64,000 nucleotides of DNA, taken from the NCBI GenBank assembly GCA_037349315.1, contig JBAIAC010000026.1:2108001-2172000 (forward strand), given 5' to 3'. This document shows positions 12,468 to 23,275 of the stretch, piece after piece. This stretch comes from Chelydra serpentina. Taxonomy: Eukaryota > Chordata > Testudines > Chelydridae. Below the pieces are notes generated by a model. That model did not search any database, was not told the DNA's origin, and worked only from the letters and a program-made list of their open reading frames with translations. A program made the translations under genes and the position numbers. Each line of letters begins with the position of its first letter. The stretch's first letter is position 1.

Positions 12468-12700
12468 CTGCGCCTGGCCCCGCCAGGCCCGCGCCCGCCG
12501 CCGGACCCCGCCGCCGCCGCGCGCTGCCCCGGCCCCGCGGAGCCGCCGCGCCCCGCACGCCCCGCCGCGGCCGCCGTTCGCGCTCAGCCCCAGCTCGCGG
12601 TTTAATCGCTCCACAGTCGCTTCGGACACAAAATGGCGGCGGCCGAACGCGGTGCGCCTGCGCGGGCCCGGCTGCCGCGGCCGCCGGAGCTGAGCGAGAG
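12468..12700 (-). other. putative non-coding first exon (CTCF by synteny)
   Basis: On the minus strand a donor reading CGCAG then GTAAGCGG ends an exon at 12,468. The 5' limit near 12,700 is a guess from the YY1-type motif at 12,630. No start codon with recognisable protein follows, so this looks like 5' untranslated sequence. In mammals CTCF lies just downstream of RIPOR1 in the same direction and begins with a non-coding exon and long first intron. The layout here fits, leaving 1-12,467 as intron. This is inference from gene order; no CTCF zinc-finger coding sequence lies in the window. Confidence 0.45.
12630..12640 (+). promoter_or_regulatory. YY1-type motif
   Basis: AAAATGGCGGC matches the YY1 core often found at transcription starts of TATA-less promoters. 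From memory, the chicken CTCF promoter is GC-rich, TATA-less and binds YY1, which fits the gene-order argument. Confidence 0.55.
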
Positions 12701-12796
12701 GAGGGGGAGCGGCGAGTGGGCACGCGGGGCACCATGGGAGAGGGCCCTGCGCGCCAACTTCAAACGATACCGTGGCCGTAACGTCACTGACTGACT

Positions 12797-12840
12797 CGCA
12801 CGCATGACGCAGGGGCGTAACGTGCTGCGTCATGCGTGCG
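12797..12840. promoter_or_regulatory. perfect 16-bp inverted repeat in the promoter
   Basis: Arm CGCACGCATGACGCAG (12,797-12,812) is followed by the spacer GGGCGTAACGTG and then CTGCGTCATGCGTGCG (12,825-12,840), an exact reverse complement. Each arm contains ATGACGCA, a bZIP (ATF or C/EBP-ATF-like) type sequence. Function is inferred only. Confidence 0.75.
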
Positions 12841-13110
12841 CTCTGGTACAGCGGGGTGGGAGGGCGGTTGAGGGGAAGCTCGGGACGCCGCGCGCGTGGG
12901 CTGAGCCTGTCAGGGCCCGGCTGGGGAGCCTGCTGGAGTGATGCAGGTGGGAGCTGCGGGCAGCAGGGCCCTGAGGGGGCGGCAGGGCGGGGGTCCCATG
13001 TGACTCGTTTCCTAGCAGTAAAGCTCTGTAGGGCTCCCTGTGCCCCTCCGCGCTCAGCCTCTCCCTGCAGCTGCGCTGGGCTGCCCAGCAGCAGGAGTCT
13101 GCGCCTTGGC

Positions 13111-14184
13111 TGGAGGAGCCGCTTCCGTGGTGCAGTGTTTAGGGTTTGACGTGTGAACACCGGCGAAGGGGCCCGCCCCGCACAAAACAGCAAATACAGC
13201 GAAGCCACGAGCCCACAGCCTGTCCGGCCCCACGGAAGGCCCCAAGTAGGACAAAGGTAGGCTAGCTTCCTTCTGGGGAGGTCAGCTCTTGTGTAGCCTC
13301 TTCAGTGTGTGCTGTAGCCTTAAAACGCTCCTTCAAGTGATGGGGTCCAAACCAGAAAGGGTGATTGACGTTCGCTATCTGCAAGGAGAGATGCGAGAAA
13401 GATTCATGTTTTGCCTCTTATACTCACATATCACTTTCCTCTGTATTGCATTTAGAGAGTCCAGTGCCTGCCCCGCAGTGGAATCTGGGAATGAGAATTC
13501 CACACACATGATTTCTGTAAAATGAATTTGGAGTCTAACTCTACTCCCCAGTGGATTTGATTCATACCACAAACCACCACAATTGATGCTACGTAGTTAG
13601 CCATCACCTTAGAGGTGGTGTGGAGTTTTAACATCCCTTCCCCTGAGGCAGGTTGCTGCAGGTCAGTGATGAGGCATACAGGCATGATGCAATGTCCTTG
13701 GTATGTGTGCTTGATCTGCTCTATTTTAGAGGTCTTAAATTTCCAGCCAAACTTGTTTCTAGGTTTTCACTGTGGATTTGACATTAAATAGTGAATGGGC
13801 TGCAACAGAACTAGCAAGGTCTGAACAAAGTTTCAGTAGATAAATGTGGGTCACTTACCTTTCTGGCAAGTTGTGGGGTTCTTAGCCTGTTTCTCTCCCC
13901 CGTCACTTCTGCTCTCACTATATTTTCTGTATCTTTCTTCTGTCTCCAATTGCTCCAGTCCCACCTGTTTCTCATGTCTTTCCCAACTGCCACAGATCCT
14001 TCTGTTTCCAGCATTTCCTCTCTTTTCCCAAGGGAATTGCCCCAAATCTCTTGCTAGCTGTTTAAACGAGCAGTTGAGAGAAGAGAACCTCTGTGAGCCC
14101 ACATCACTTTCTCAGACAAAACCAGCTTAACATGGAGTTAAGGTCGAGAATAAAAATGTCAGAAATTGAAGGATAAAAAAATAA
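13111..14184. other. non-coding DNA, no feature seen
   Basis: GC content falls off after the island. The short frames have no recognisable product. Confidence 0.5.
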
Positions 14185-14562
14185 GGCTGTCAAAAGATTT
14201 AAAAAATTAATCTAGATTAATTGCACAATTAAAACTATTAATTGCAGTTAATAATAGAATACCATTTATTTAAATATTTTGGATGTTTTCTACACTTTCA
14301 AATATATTGATTTCAATTACAATACAGAATACAAGGTGTACAGTGCTCACTTTATATTTATTTTCAATTTCAAATACTTGCACTGTAAAAAACAAAAGAA
14401 ATAGAATATTTCAATTCATCTAATACAAGTACTGTAGTGCAATCTCTTTATAATGAAAGTTGAACTTAAAAATATAGAATTATGTACAAAAAATAACTGC
14501 GTTCAAAAATAAAACAATGTAAAGCTTTAGAACCTACAAGTCCACTCAGTTCTACTTCAGCC

Positions 14563-15118
14563 AATCACTCAGACAAACAAGTTTGGTTACAATTTGCAGG
14601 AGATAACGCTGCCCACGTCTTGTTTAGAATGTCACCTGAAAGTGAGAACAGATGTTTGTATGGCACTGTTGTAGCCGGCATCACAAGATATTTACGTGCC
14701 AGATGCGCTACAGATTCATATGTCCCTTCATGCTTCAACCACCATTCCAGAAGACGTGTCCATGCTGATGATGGGTTCTGTTCCATAATAATCCAAAGCA
14801 GAGCAGACTGACGCATATTCATTTTCATCATATGAGTCAGATGCCACCAGCAGAAGGTTGATTTTCTTTTTTGATTGTTCGGGTTCTGTAGTTTCCACAC
14901 TGAGTGTTGATTTTTAAGACATCTGAAAGCATGCTCCACACCTCATCCCTCTCAGATTTTGGAAGGCACTTCAGATTCTTAAACCTTGGGTCAAGTGCTG
15001 TATCCATTCTTAAAAATCTCACATTGGTACCTTCTTTGCATTTTGTCAAATCTGCAGTGAAAGTGTTCTTAAAACGAACATGTGCTGGGTCATCATCCAA
15101 GACTGCTATAACATGAAA
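14563..15118 (-). pseudogene. hAT transposase C-terminal fragment
   Basis: Two minus-strand frames joined by a frameshift encode hAT transposase sequence. The first has KNTFTADLTKCKEGTNVRFL followed by ALDPRFKNLKCL, and ALDPRFK is a hAT hallmark. The second has WWLKHEGTYESVAHLARKYL followed by the dimerisation-type PATTVPYKHLFSLSGDIL. The N-terminal half with the BED finger and the first catalytic residues is absent. Truncation upstream coincides with the CR1 insertion at 15,122. Confidence 0.75.
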
Positions 15119-15121
15119 GAT

Positions 15122-15995
15122 ATCATAGAATCTCAGGGTTGGAAGGGACCTCAGGAGGTCATCTAGTCCAACCCCCTGCTCAAAGCAGGACCAACCCCAA
15201 CTAGATCATCCCAGCCAGGGCTTTGTCAAGCCTGACCTTAAAAACCTCTAAGGAAGGAGATTCCACCACCTCCCTAGGTAACCCATTCCAGTGCTTCACC
15301 ACCCTACTAGTGAAAAAGTTTTTCCTAATATCCAACCTAAACCTCCCCCTCTGCAACTTGAGACCATTACTCCTTGTTCTGTCATCTTCTACCACTGAGA
15401 ACAGTCTAGATCCAGCCTCTTTGGAACCCCCTTTTAGGTAGTTGAAAGCAGCTATCAAATCCCCCCTCACTCTTCTCTTCTGCAGGCTAAACAATCCCAG
15501 TTCCCTCAGCCTCTCCTCATAAGTCATGCGCTCCAGCCCCCTAATCATTTTTGTTGCCCTCCGTTGGACTCTTTCCAATTTATCCACATCCTTCTTGTAG
15601 TGTGGGGCCCAAAACTGGACACAGTACTCCAAATGAGGCCTCACCAGTGCCGAATAGAGGGGAATAATCACGTCCCTCGATCTGCTGGAAATGCCCTTAC
15701 TTATACAGCCCAAAATGCCGTTAGCCTTCTTGGCAACAAGGGCACACTGTTGACTCATATTCAGCTTTTCGTCCACTGTAACCCCTAGGTCCTTTTCTGC
15801 AGAACTGCTGCCCAGCCATTCGGTCCCTAGTCTGTAGCAGTGCATGGGATTCTTCCGTCCTAAGTGCAGGACTCTGCACTTGTCCTTGTTGAACCTCATC
15901 AGATTTCTTTTGGCCCAATCCTCTAATTTGTCTAGGTCCCTCTGTATCCTGTCCCTACCCTCCAGCGTATCAACCACTCCTCCCAGTTTAGTGTC
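15122..15995 (-). mobile_element. CR1 LINE, 5'-truncated
   Basis: A minus-strand frame of 258 residues (15,977 to 15,201) carries the C-terminal part of CR1 ORF2: [36 protein letters not shown] and TRVVKHWN-like segments, ending LDKALAGMI. This is distal to the reverse transcriptase core, and the catalytic FADD box is not included. The 3' end shows the CR1 signature, GGTTGGAAGGGACCTCAGGA on the complement side with AGATTCTATGAT. It sits within hAT DNA, so it is younger than that hAT. Confidence 0.92.
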
Positions 15996-16714
15996 AGAAT
16001 GCAGGTAAAACAGGAGACATACAATTCTCCCCCAAGAAGTTCAGTCCCAAATTTAATTAATGCATTATTTTTTTAACCAGCGTCATCAGCATGGAAGCAT
16101 GTCCTCTGGAATGGTGGCCGAAGCATGGAGGGGCATATGAATGTTTAGCATATCTGGCATGTAAAACACCTTGCAGTGCCGGCTACAAAAGTGCCATGTG
16201 AATGCCTGTTCTCACTTTCAGGTGTCATAAATAAGAAGCAGGCAGCAGAATCTCCCGTCAATGTAAACAGACTTGTTTGTCTTGGCGATTGGCTGAACAG
16301 GAAGTAGGACTGAGTGGACTTGTACGCACTAAAGTTTTACATTGTTTTGTTTTGAGTGCAGTTATGTAACAAAATAAAAATCTACATTTGTAAGTTACAC
16401 TTTCATGATAAAGAGATTGCACCACAGTACTTGTATGAGGTAAATTCAAAAATACTATTCCTTTGTTTATCATATTTGCACTGTAAAAGTTTGTAATAAA
16501 AAATACATATAAAGTGAGCATTGTACGCTCTAGTATTCTGTGTTGTAATAGAAATCAATATATTTGAAAATGTAGAAAAACATCCAAAATATTTAATAAA
16601 TTTCAATTGGTATTCTATTGTTTAACAGTGCAATTAATCGTGATTAATTTTTTTAATCACAGTTAATTTTTTTTCAGTTAATCACATGAGTTAACTGCAA
16701 TTAATCGCCAGCCC

Positions 16715-17032
16715 TAATGAAAATGCTACAATGATAGCATAATCATTCACCAAAGAAGTGTTACAAACCTAGAAAATTCAGTAGTTAAAGTTCAGTGTTT
16801 AAAAAAATCAGTCATGACTGCATGGTGTCATGTTTGAATGCTTTTTAGGATTTGTGGCTGCAAATTAAACTGATTTTTTTTTTTTTTTTTAGAGACTGTA
16901 TTTTTTCATTCTTCCCCTTATGATGTCACTGCAGGGCAGACTTAAGGTTGTTGGGCATCATAGGCTTTAATTCAACCAGTTTAGCATGTGGTAAAAATAT
17001 ACATTGCCTGGTCAATGCTAGACTTCTTAGAA
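16715..17032. other. non-coding DNA
   Basis: Contains a T-run at about 16,874-16,891 and nothing else recognised. Confidence 0.5.
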
Positions 17033-17209
17033 CAGGGGTTCTCAAACTGGGGATCGTGAGCTGTCAGCCTCCACCCCAACCCCCTCTTTGTCTCCAGCAT
17101 TTATAATGGTGTTAAATACATAAAAAAGTTTTTAATTTATAAGGGGGGGTCGCACGCAGAGGATTGCTATGTGAAAGGGGTCACCAGTACAAAAGTTTGA
17201 GAGCCACTG
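17033..17209. mobile_element. hAT MITE
   Basis: Ends CAGGGGTTCTCAAACTGG and AGTTTGAGAGCCACTG are inverted repeats. The flanks TCTTAGAA and TCTCAGAA form an 8-bp target duplication with one mismatch. Body phrases CAGCCTCCACCCCAACCC and GGGTCGCACGCAGAGGAT are shared with the copy at 44,163-44,387. Confidence 0.85.
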
Positions 17210-19177
17210 TCTCAGAACATATGTACATGCTAACATCACATCTTTAAATCCCACTCTAGATAATGCTCATGGGTGAGGAGGGCCTGGGGTTGTCCTGAAA
17301 TGTGTACACATATAGGCAGATGTGTGTTTGCAGTATGGAGTAGGTAGGGAGACTGGTATTACATGAAGGGCATACACAGTTCTTGCGTCCCAATATCTTT
17401 GTGCTCTAAGGGTTTCTCAGGCCTAATCTCCCCCAGCAGTGCACTGCATAGTGGAACCAAAACGCCAGTGCCAGGAGGAACCATTCAGACACTGATGCTC
17501 TAGCTATCATGTGACCATGGAATCTTTAAGGCCAAGTTGTCTACCAATGGTTACTCTTGACACATGAGACCCAAGAGCCCACTGACTCAAAACCAATAGA
17601 ATTGTAGCATGGAAAAATAGCTGTTGAAAGGCAACAATTGTACGAGTTACTCTGAAGCAGAATATATTCTCCAGCCTCTGCTGAAAGGGGAACTTTGTTA
17701 TGGGGGATAATGGCAAAAAATGACCATTAATGCTAAAACAGAACAAACTTTCAAATATAGCCCAGGCATAAAATGTCAGTGAGTTTTAACTATATGAGAA
17801 GTTTGAAGAGTCTAATGGTGTTAAGATCAGTTAGGGGGAAAGTTTTGGCACAGTGTTCTACCTTTCTTAAAGGACCCATTATAAGTTACAGATGAAAATT
17901 TTTTAAATTAGAACTCATTCAGTACTTGTAAGGGCTTTAATTTTAGGAAGGACAGTGTCTCATGTGTCAAGTATGAATTTCTGCTTAAGTTCAAAACTTA
18001 ACTCAGTCATTAACTGAAGCTGTGACCAGTCCCAGCAATAAGGTCATTTAATACATTAACCATTCAGCTGCCTTCCTTTGATCCTAGCAATCCCATGACA
18101 GTCAGTTGCCACAGCTTTTCTCAGGTCTGTATTTCATTTCAGGAATTTGATTGTTTGGGATTTGGAAGTTGTTCTGGTGTATGACATTTGAGCTCCTTAA
18201 ACTCATCTCTTCCTGAACTTCTCCAGACATAAAATCAATTCAGGATGGAAGTTTCTCAAGCCGTATATGCATATGCTCCCTTCCCAGATCCTAATACTAT
18301 TCCCATCATGAGTCGCTGCACCTGCTGATGTACTTCAGTCATCACCTCAAGCATCCCCTGCTATTCCAGTCCTGTTCTTGTACCTCAGCAGCTCTGCCAG
18401 TGCACCCAAAGCCTTCCCACAGCCTACTTTCTATACCACGTCTGGTCTTCCCACACAGCTGTGCCAATGCCTCTCAATCCTAACCTGCAACCCTTTGCTA
18501 TTCCAGTCCTGGGTCTTTCCATGCCAGTCATGTTGAAGCATGCAAGCACTTCCTAGGGATGATGAAAGGACATCAGATTTATTTCACCTACAACTTTAGT
18601 CCAGATTTGGGTCCATATCTCCAGGAAGTTAAAATCTAGTGCCTCAGCCCTTTACTAATAAGTGTGCTGCTTGACATGCTTTGATCAAAACACTGTATTG
18701 ATATTAACTAATCTTCTTACCACTTCCTTCAGGGAAATGTGTCTGCATTTCACAGATGGAGAAGCAGAGACGGAGGGGTTATGACTAAAACTTTCCAGAG
18801 TAGCTGCTAATTTGGGGTGCCTAATTGAAGGATACTTAGGCCTGCTTTTCAGAGTGGCTGGGCACTGGCAGCTGTCTTTGAAATCGAATGTAACCGTGGG
18901 TACTTGCCACCTCAGGCGTACAGTGTCATCAAGCTGCCCAAAAGCAGAGGCCACTTTTTGACACTTGGTTGTGTAGGATTTGTCTAAAGACACTGCAAAT
19001 TAGCAGTAGAGCAGGGAGTAGAATTCAGAGTTCCTAAATCCCTTGATCAGTCCACCAGGCCATGTGTACACATAGTTAAGGCTGGGGCAGGATTTTTGCC
19101 TTTGACAGCAACTTAAAACTTCTCTAGAGTTGAAATAATAACATGCTTTAGCAAACAAGTTAGCAGTGGAAAGTACT
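17210..19177. other. non-coding DNA, possible ancient repeat
   Basis: No gene is recognised. A stretch near 18,780-18,870 (TTTGGGGTGCCTAATTGAAG, then CTTTTCAGAGTGGCTGGGCA) resembles an old dispersed amniote repeat; a similar phrase occurs near 1,740-1,860. Confidence 0.4.
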
Positions 19178-19490
19178 CTAAGGCACCGTTTCTCAACTGC
19201 GGCCACCCAGGGGTTTCCTTGCGGCCACAGCAGTTTCCTGCACAGGGGCCAGGAGGGAGGGCAGTATCATCCCCTTTCCTTCTTCCCTGTTGCTCCTGCA
19301 TGCGTTGCCTCTCTGGAAACACAGGTGGGGCACACAATGCTTAAGGAGCAAGGTGAGCAGCACGGAGAGGGTGAGAAGGCAAGAGGTGAGCAGTGGGTGG
19401 GGGTGCCTGGTGGGGTAGTAAGGAGGCGCAGGGTGAGGAGGTGGGCAGGGAGGCTGGCTGTGAGCGGGGGAGTGAGGAGGCGAGCAGGGG

Positions 19491-20411
19491 TGTGATAAAT
19501 GAAGGAGAGGGGAGCTCCCTTTTATGGACACCCAGACAGTTAGCTATAAAGTCCCTCTTGGGGGCTGTTCTCTGCTTGATTTTACCTGTAAAGGGTTAAA
19601 AATTCCCCCAGGAAAAGGAATGGGCACCTGACCAAAAGAGCCAATGAGAAGGCTAGAACTTTTTAAAATGGGGAAAAAACTAACCCTTTGTGTCTGTTGT
19701 TGTTCTCTGGGGAAGAGGGGAACAGGGCAGGAGTAATGCTGTAAGCAGCTTTAAAACCAGGTATGAAAAAGCATCAATTTGTAACTCGAACCTACTTATC
19801 TGAAACCCCAAATTATGTAAGTAAATCAGGGAACATCTAGGAAGACATGATTAGGGTTATTTATTTTATTTCTTATTGGCTTGTGGACTCTGTGCTAACC
19901 CCGGATGCTTTTGTTTGCTTGTAACCTTTAAGCTGAACCTTGAGAGGTATCTTGATGCTTAATTTTTGTAATTATTTTTTAAATCTAGCAAAAAGTCTAA
20001 GTTCTAGATGTATTTTTTTCTTTTTTTTTGTTTTTAATAAAATTTACCTTTTTTAAGAACAGAATTGGATTTTTGGTATCCTACAAGATTTGTGCATATG
20101 TTGTTTAATTAGCTGGGGACAACAGCTAATTTCCTTTGTTTCTTTCTCAGCTCTTCCCCAGAGGGAGGGTGAAAGGGCTTGAGGGTACCCCACAGAAAGG
20201 AATTCCCAAGTGTGCCTTCCTGGAATCAAGGGGTTGGGGTTTTGGTTGTTTGTTTTTGCACTTGGGTGGTGGCAGCATCTACCCATCCAAGGTAAGAGCG
20301 AAGCTGTAACCTTGGGAGTTTAATACAAGTCTGGAGTGGCCAGTATTAGTTTTTAGAATCCTTGCGGGCCCCCACCTTTTGCAAAGTGCCAGAGTGGGGA
20401 ATCAGCCTTGA
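19491..20411 (+). mobile_element. probable solo LTR of a retroelement
   Basis: A segment starting TGTGATAAATGAAGGAGAGG interrupts the GAGGCGAGCAG-type minisatellite and ends near GGGAATCAGCCTTGAGA. The motif CGAGCAG occurs on both sides, possibly the target duplication or the interrupted tandem repeat itself. An AATAAA signal at about 20,036 lies in the expected LTR position. No internal gag, pol or env sequence is seen. Endpoints are uncertain by several bases. Confidence 0.5.
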
Positions 20412-20790
20412 GACGAGCAGCGGGTGGTGGGGTGAGGAAGCAAGTGGCGGGTAAGGAGGCGAGTGGCAGGGGACCCTGGCGGAGGAGTAAGAAGGCGAGC
20501 AGCGAGCCAGCAGCAGGGTGAGGAGGGCGGGAGGAGGGTCTGGCTGCAAGCGGGGGTGGTGAGGAGGTGAGCGGCGGGTGGACAGTGGGGGTGAGGAGGC
20601 GAGCAGCAGGGGGGTAGGGAGGAATAAGGAGGTGAGCAGTGAGCCAGCAGTAGGGTGACGAGGTGGGCAGGGGAGCAGTGAGCCACCAGCAGGTGGGAGT
20701 TCTCGTGGCGGGCAGGGTTTGTCTGGCAGGGGAGTCAGGAGGCGAGCGGTGGGTGTGGGGGTGAGGAGGGACACAGGAGGTGGGCGGGGT
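20412..20790. repeat. G-rich minisatellite
   Basis: Degenerate tandem units built around GTGAGGAGGCGAGCAGCGGG. The same sequence lies left of the LTR at 19,370-19,490, so the LTR split one array. The minus-strand frames (up to 220 residues, proline-rich) are low-complexity shadows. Confidence 0.7.
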
Positions 20791-22640
20791 GAGCTGTGGG
20801 CGCATGGGATGCGGATGGAGCCCCCTTTGGGGAGGCTAGCCCCTGACTCCACCTCTTCTTCCCCCCGCCAGCTGGAGCCCCGAGACCATCTGCGGCTAGA
20901 GCCACAAGCCCCCTGCCTGGAGAAGCCCTGAGTGTGCCCCTCCCCCCGAGTCAGAGGAGCCCCAGGCTGGCCGAATTCCCGAGTCCTGCGTCCCTTCTTT
21001 CCCCCCACCTCCCTGGAGGAGCCCCACAGCTGTGTCTCCCCTCCCCAGACACAAGCCGCCCAGGTCTGTTTTTCATTATTATTTGGACTTTCTATTATGT
21101 CAAAGCATTTTTAAATTTACTTCAGAATCGTTATACAGACAACCGCTTTTACCAAAAATGCAAAAGAAACAATCATAAAAGACAAAAATGAGGCACCTTA
21201 TTTATGTTTCTATTCTGTTAGGTCCAGTAAAGAATAGAGATAACTGTGCATGATTTTTATTATTGAGTCTGCAATAAACCCCAAAACCTTGCATAAATAA
21301 ATTACAATGATTTGGATGGATATATGTATAAGCAGAGTCTGAATGAGCTCTCCCTTGCCATCTAGTGGTGAGCTGTGGAAAAAGATTTCCAGAGCTGATC
21401 TCGTTTTCATGGACACACCCACCCTGCTATTTGCTCAGCATGATCAGTTGCCCAAATGATCACTTGTGGCTGGTGTTGTATCGCCAGTCTCCTTGTTGGG
21501 GCATGAGTAATAAAGGGTTGTTATCCTTGTGTGAACTGAGGGCAGCAGAACTGTACCTGGCATAACCTGATGGAGGGACTCGCCCTCAGCTGAACAGCAC
21601 TCACTAGGCGGGGACATGGGTTCCAAAGCCCAATAAGTTGAGCGAGGATAGGGATGGGGACTTGTAACTGGTGGTACAAGTGGGCCCCTGTTTTAAGGGC
21701 CCTAGACACCATTTGACCCTTTCTCTCTCCATGGTATAATAAAAGAGCTAATTTAGATTCAATTGAGAGTCTTGTTACATGCTGCAGAGCTGAAATCACT
21801 GATACCTAGGTCTAAGTATTCAACCTGCCAGGGGATAGTGTCTCTGTTGCAAGAGACTGCCCACTATGCACCAGCAGTGAGGATCCCCCACTAACAGCTG
21901 AAATCACTGAGAGCTGTGTTTGGGGGCGGCTGAAGATATCTTGGTGAGTGGCCAGCCGGGTGGCTGGTGGAGAGGGCCAGAGCAGAGCCCCGCAGAGAGG
22001 CGCAGCAATCGGCTGTTGGGACGACTGAGTGCCTGAGCAGTGGAGCGTGTAAGGTGCCTCCTTACCACTCCCTCCACCCAGGGTGGGAGGTGAACTCTAT
22101 AGCTGAGCCTCTGGACCCTGGGGCTGCGCTGGCCAAGGACAGCAACAATGAGTGAGGTACAGAGAAGGGACGGGCATGTTAAAGGGGCTTTTGGGTTGCT
22201 GGACTTAAGAACCTGAGGGGAAAAGGACACACCTCAACTTACTTGGGGGTAGGTCTTTTGCTCATGGTTTATGAACCCTAATTGCAGTGTTTTCCCAAGT
22301 TAATGCTGAGTTACTTCCCTCCAAGATTCTGTGCTTGTGAGAGGGGAAGTATTGCCTCTTAGAGGCACCTGGGGTGGTGTGTAATTGTCCCAGGTCACTG
22401 GGTGGGGGCTCAAACTAGTTTTGTGTTGTATTGTTGAAACAGAACCCCTAGATACTAAACCTGGCCCTTGTTGCTGCTGGCTCCACCTGCCGGAACGGTT
22501 TCATATGTGCATATTTATTAACTTTAGGAAAAATAAATAATTTTAGGAAAAAGTGTCAGTGCGGCGGCCATCAGCAAGAGTTGGTGGCTGCACTCTGAGG
22601 CCATCAAAAAATGTGCAGCGAGAACTCCTGCTTTAAGGCA

Positions 22641-23275
22641 CTGAACCTGAGAGTGCTTTTCTCAGGACACTTGCCAGTGAGAAAAAGAAAGAGGGTTTTA
22701 AAACCCCACTGGTTGGAAACTTGGCATGGGGGTCTCTCCAAATGCTCTTAGGCTCCAAATGGGCATTTGTGGCTTTGTGCTATCTCCCAGACAAAGTCTG
22801 GGATTTAGTCCCCCAGCGACCATGGGTGCCTTTGATTATCTCCTCCCAAAACTATAGCATCTTCCAAGATCACAACTCAGACATTTCCCTTCTCATTTGA
22901 ACTACATACCTGCCCTCCAATTTGTATTTAACTAAAAGGAAAACATTGTCTTGGAAGACCCATTAAATTACCTCTTGACTTAGAAGATGCACTGGGTCAG
23001 GAGCCAGGATACCTTTAGCTCAGATCTTCCCTGTTCCACTGTAGATGTAGTAGTAATTCTGTGTACTTCACAATCTTGTTTTTAAAGTGAGCAAAGCCTC
23101 AGGTATCATTCCTTTCCTCCCCTCAAGTCTGGTTTTACAGCTGGAAGTAACCGGGGAGCTGAGAGATTGCACAAAATCACTTCTGGCGAACAAAGCTTGG
23201 AACAGTGTCTGCTGGAAGTCTCATCTGCTTAGCCATACTGCCTCTCAAAGAATAGGCCAGCCCACCCCGGGTTTA
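22641..23275. other. non-coding DNA, no feature seen
   Basis: Unique-looking sequence between a hAT-like element and CR1. Confidence 0.5.

Larger units (their letters stand above)
11520..13110. promoter_or_regulatory. CpG island promoter
   Basis: Composition changes abruptly to very high GC with dense CpG over about 1.6 kb, in contrast to AT-rich flanks. There is no TATA box. It includes a YY1-type motif, NRF1-like GCGCCTGCGCG near 12,656, CRE-like half sites (TGACGT) and a 16-bp perfect inverted repeat. A minus-strand splice donor sits at 12,467. The many long frames here on both strands are a product of GC content. By gene order this is probably the CTCF promoter (see the exon entry). Confidence 0.85.
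14185..16714. mobile_element. inverted pair of hAT 3' ends interrupted by CR1
   Basis: The left arm (14,185 to about 14,780) is the reverse complement of the right arm (about 16,076-16,714) over about 600 bp with moderate divergence. Shared landmarks include CACCTGAAAGTGAGAACAG, CAAGTCCACTCAGT, CAAACAAGT and TATTTTGGATGTTTT. Both outer ends carry GATTAATT-rich hAT termini reading GGCTGTC or GGCTGGC. The left arm carries transposase coding sequence on the minus strand. A CR1 fragment has inserted in the middle. Confidence 0.75.
19186..22632. mobile_element. large hAT-like element with nested insertions
   Basis: Left flank CTAAGGCA (19,178-19,185) and right flank TTAAGGCA (22,633-22,640) form an 8-bp target duplication with one mismatch. 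The left end starts CCGTTTCTCAACTGCGGCC. The right end finishes GCAGCGAGAACTCCTGCT, a weak inverted match. The inside holds a G-rich minisatellite, an LTR, and other sequence from 21.2 to 22.5 kb that I cannot classify. No transposase is seen. Confidence 0.5.

Noticed and set aside
11803..12735. 310-residue frame in the CpG island, with others on both strands
   Set aside because: High GC removes stop codons. The frames are Arg/Ala/Pro/Gly-rich, overlap in several phases and match nothing.
20346..21008. 220-residue proline/serine-rich frame
   Set aside because: Shadow of a G-rich minisatellite on the opposite strand.
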